Positions 61,888 through 64,000 of a stretch of DNA of 64,000 bases are shown here, piece after piece. The translations under genes were made by a program, and so were the position numbers. How positions within the stretch are numbered: the first letter of the stretch is position 1; every line of letters starts with the position of its first letter. This stretch comes from Altererythrobacter xiamenensis (GTDB lineage Bacteria > Pseudomonadota > Alphaproteobacteria > Sphingomonadales > Sphingomonadaceae): NCBI RefSeq assembly GCF_900177715.1, contig NZ_FXWG01000002.1:186001-250000 (forward strand). The letters are read 5' to 3'. The notes under the pieces were generated by a model. It was not told the origin of the DNA. It made no database searches and saw only the letters and a list, made by a program, of their open reading frames with translations.

Positions 61888-63213
61888 ATGAGTGAGAATT
61901 TCAACCGCCTTCTCGAGAGGATCGAATCGCGCGATGCCAAGGTAGGAATCCTCGGCATGGGTTATGTGGGGCTGCCGCTCTCGGTGGCTGCTTTCGATGC
62001 CGGCTTCCCCGTTCTGGGGTTCGATGTCGATGAAACCAAGATCGCCTCGCTCAATGCGGCGCAGTCACCGATCGAACGCGTCGCCAACTCCAGGCTTGCG
62101 ACAATGCGCGAAGAAGGCCTGTTCGAGGTCACCAGCGATTTTTCGCGGACGAGCGAATGCGATCTCCTGATCATTTGCGTGCCCACCCCGCTGGGCAAGC
62201 ATCGCGAGCCTGATCTCTCCTACGTCGTGCAGACCGTCGAGGCGATCAAGCCCAACCTGCGTAAGGGCCAGCTGGTGTCGCTTGAATCGACAACGTACCC
62301 CGGCACCAGTCGCGATCTCATCAAGCCGATTCTGGAGTCTACCGGGTTAGAGTCCGGAGCCGATTTCTTCATCGCTTATTCGCCAGAGCGCGAGGATCCG
62401 GGCAATCCGGACTTCGAAACTCGCACCATTCCCAAGGTCGTGGGCGGTGACGGCGACCACGCCCTTCAGGCAGCGACGGCGTTCTACGGCGCCGTGGTCG
62501 AGAAGGCCGTCCCCGTTTCGAGCTGCGAAGTGGCAGAGGCCGTCAAGCTGACCGAGAACATCTTCCGTTCGGTCAATATCGCTTTGGTGAACGAGCTGAA
62601 GATCATCTACGCGCGCCTCGGCATAAACGTCTGGGATGTCATCGATGCGGCAGCGACGAAACCATTCGGCTTCATGCCCTTCTATCCCGGTCCCGGGCTC
62701 GGCGGGCACTGCATCCCCATCGATCCGTTCTACCTGACCTGGCGCGCTCGGGAGTTCCAGGTCCCGACCCGTTTCATCGAGCTCGCCGGCGAAGTGAACC
62801 TTCAGGCACCCTATTTCGTGATTGAAGAAGTCGCCAAGGCCCTGAGCGACCGCAAGCACAAATCGGTTGCCGGTTCTCGCATTCTCTTGTTGGGCGTCGC
62901 CTACAAGAAGAACGTTGAAGACACGCGGGAAAGCCCTGGCTTTGTCCTGATCGAGGAGCTTGAGCGTCGCGGTGCGAAGGTCGACTTCTACGATCCCTAC
63001 GTGCCTGTGATCCCGAATCTCCGCGAGCACCCCGAAATGGTCGGGCGTAAGAGCGAAGATTTCGACCCGGAAAATTTCTCCGAATATGACGCAATTCTGC
63101 TCTGCACCGATCACGATAACGTCGACTACGAGGCCATCGCAGAGCGAGCGGACCTGATTGTCGACACGCGCAACGTGTTCGATCACTCCAAAAACAACAT
63201 CGTTCAAGCCTGA
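61888..63213 (+). CDS. UDP-N-acetylglucosamine 6-dehydrogenase-like nucleotide-sugar dehydrogenase (WbpA type)
   Basis: The 441-aa protein is a second, distinct nucleotide-sugar dehydrogenase: VGILGMGYVGLPLSVAAFDAGFPVLGFDVDE, CVPTPLGKHREPDLSYV, LESTTYPGTSRDL, SPEREDPGNPDF, KLTENIFRSVNIALVNELKII, catalytic Cys in PFYPGPGLGGHCIPIDPFYLTW, and LGVAYKKNVEDTRESPGF. The SPEREDPGN and CIPIDPFYL forms fit WbpA/UDP-GlcNAc 6-dehydrogenase rather than WecC. It would make UDP-GlcNAcA, the input for 4-amino-type sugars. Start ATG 61888. A hairpin follows the stop. Confidence 0.9.
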   Translation: MSENFNRLLERIESRDAKVGILGMGYVGLPLSVAAFDAGFPVLGFDVDETKIASLNAAQSPIERVANSRLATMREEGLFEVTSDFSRTSECDLLIICVPTPLGKHREPDLSYVVQTVEAIKPNLRKGQLVSLESTTYPGTSRDLIKPILESTGLESGADFFIAYSPEREDPGNPDFETRTIPKVVGGDGDHALQAATAFYGAVVEKAVPVSSCEVAEAVKLTENIFRSVNIALVNELKIIYARLGINVWDVIDAAATKPFGFMPFYPGPGLGGHCIPIDPFYLTWRAREFQVPTRFIELAGEVNLQAPYFVIEEVAKALSDRKHKSVAGSRILLLGVAYKKNVEDTRESPGFVLIEELERRGAKVDFYDPYVPVIPNLREHPEMVGRKSEDFDPENFSEYDAILLCTDHDNVDYEAIAERADLIVDTRNVFDHSKNNIVQA

Positions 63214-63225
63214 TGAAGATGCGCC

Positions 63226-63256
63226 GACAGGAAGGTCGTTATCCGGCCTTCCTGTC
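63226..63256. terminator. Two-way hairpin terminator between dehydrogenase and flippase genes
   Basis: GACAGGAAGG (63226-63235), 11-base loop, CCTTCCTGTC (63247-63256): a perfect 10-bp stem between convergent genes. It covers the flippase stop at 63239-63241 and its last codons. No T-run is obvious. Confidence 0.6.
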
Positions 63257-64000
63257 CCGTAGACTTCTGACGGCGATCAGGATGAGCATCCAATAGATCG
63301 CGTAAACTCCAACCTTTACCAGGGCGATCCAGCCGACGAAGGTCAGCAAATCCCAACCGAAGGCCGAGTGCGAAAGCCACAGCGCGGCCATCGCAAAAAC
63401 GGCCAGGAAGTCGTAGATGAGCTTTAGCTCCTGGCGCTGGAGCATCAGCAGCAGTCTCGAATTGATGTTTACGATGGTACTCGCCGCAATCCAGGGCGAC
63501 ATCAGCAGTACGATCAGGCTGAACTCCTTCCCACTTTCGGGCAGGTGATCGTAAAGAGCCCAGATCAGCGCGGCGAAAACCAGGAGGCCGGCGAGAGAGG
63601 CCCCGGTCACCAACAGGGTCGAACGCCAAAAGAAGCCCTCCAGAGCGGCCCAATCCCGCGCTCTCTGGAAGACCGAGTAGCGTGTCTGCATGACCTCGGT
63701 CAGTGTTTTCGATAGCTGAGCTGCTGGAACGGCCAATCCCCGATAAGCCAATCCGAAGAGCGCGGTGGAAGCCAGGCCATAGAATTGCGTGACGAGCAGG
63801 ATGGGCGCGTTGGCGGCAAGGTGATCGAGCATCGTCGATGGCGTTTCGATGATGGGAAACTTCCAGTATTTGATCATGGTGCGACGGTAGATCACCGAAC
63901 CGGCCTTGCCCCAATGGAGCCTCAGGGCCGCGAACGGGTAAAGCTGGCCTGCCATCATTATCGTGACGAGCAATTCACCTGCGATCAGCCAAAAGCCCAC
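63239..64000 (-). CDS. Wzx-type polysaccharide flippase, C-terminal part (cut by window edge)
   Basis: A multi-pass membrane protein; the frame is open to the right edge, so the N-terminal half lies outside. The visible 253 codons have about six helices, and the pattern YWKFPIIETPSTMLDHLAANAPILLVTQFYGLASTALFGLAYRGLAVPAAQLSKTLTEVMQTRYSVFQRA is typical of Wzx/MATE-like lipid-linked oligosaccharide flippases. It would move the finished repeat unit across the inner membrane. The GTG at 64000 is probably an internal valine rather than a start. Ends DRKAG with its stop inside a terminator hairpin. Confidence 0.8.
   Translation of the reverse strand: MGFWLIAGELLVTIMMAGQLYPFAALRLHWGKAGSVIYRRTMIKYWKFPIIETPSTMLDHLAANAPILLVTQFYGLASTALFGLAYRGLAVPAAQLSKTLTEVMQTRYSVFQRARDWAALEGFFWRSTLLVTGASLAGLLVFAALIWALYDHLPESGKEFSLIVLLMSPWIAASTIVNINSRLLLMLQRQELKLIYDFLAVFAMAALWLSHSAFGWDLLTFVGWIALVKVGVYAIYWMLILIAVRSLRDRKAG

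Overview
The window is GC-rich chromosomal DNA of an alphaproteobacterium. The proteins and gene order fit the Sphingomonadales, most likely the Erythrobacteraceae: ppsR-(gap)-hemE, hemE-hemJ-rho, mnmE-mnmG-rsmG-parA-parB, S4/fdxA/carD, trcR (DUF1013), and proA-nadD-rsfS-rlmH-envC-ctpA. The assignment rests on recognising sequence and order; no search was run. I found no tRNA or rRNA genes, CRISPR array, insertion sequence or prophage.

Layout. 1-1606 (minus): aroE (cut by the window edge), maf and ppsR, with overlapping stops and starts. 1607-1948: a 342-base gap with an AT-rich tract and DnaA/W-box-like motifs. This is the place where Caulobacter and Rickettsia carry the chromosome origin, so I call it candidate oriC. 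1949-4909: hemE, hemJ, rho. 4979-8490: a cassette between rho and mnmE with a BLUF blue-light sensor whose ribosome binding site lies in a strong hairpin, an NTF2-like protein, a membrane-anchored FMN glutamate-synthase-like protein, a dienelactone hydrolase and a DUF6489 protein. 8512-14156: mnmE, mnmG, rsmG, parA, parB with four 16-bp parS sites, two of them inside rsmG. This is the partition centromere, about 8-10 kb from the candidate origin.

14.3-31 kb: mixed housekeeping genes. These include a glycine-zipper protein, free-methionine sulfoxide reductase, sorbosone-dehydrogenase-like protein, DUF815 ATPase, acyl-CoA dehydrogenase, Sua5/TsaC, two lipoproteins, CarD, YihY, ferredoxin, an S4 protein, a SUV3-like helicase, an M23 peptidase, hemB and two tandem acetyltransferases. 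31-47 kb: gamma-carbonic anhydrase, DUF167, YoaK-like protein, a DNA ligase and its partner exonuclease split by a small secreted-protein gene, S9 peptidase, ClpA, quinone oxidoreductase and GST, TrcR, acyl-CoA ligase, bactofilin and M23 peptidase. 47-54.6 kb: proA-nadD-rsfS-rlmH-envC-ctpA, dsbB, coq7 and a secreted protein.

54.7-64 kb: a surface-polysaccharide locus. It has wecB and wecC (UDP-ManNAcA synthesis), a UDP-uronate 4-epimerase, a Tat-exported beta-helix protein, a sugar N-formyltransferase, a DegT aminotransferase, a second UDP-sugar dehydrogenase and the C-terminal half of a Wzx-like flippase.

Points worth a second look: the candidate oriC; the parS cluster; the BLUF-gene hairpin; a dispersed palindrome with AGTTGCG/CGCAACT arms; a 10+8+10 dyad in front of a GIN-domain lipoprotein; rlmH with no normal start codon; and histone-H1-like lysine tails on ClpA and the GIN lipoprotein.
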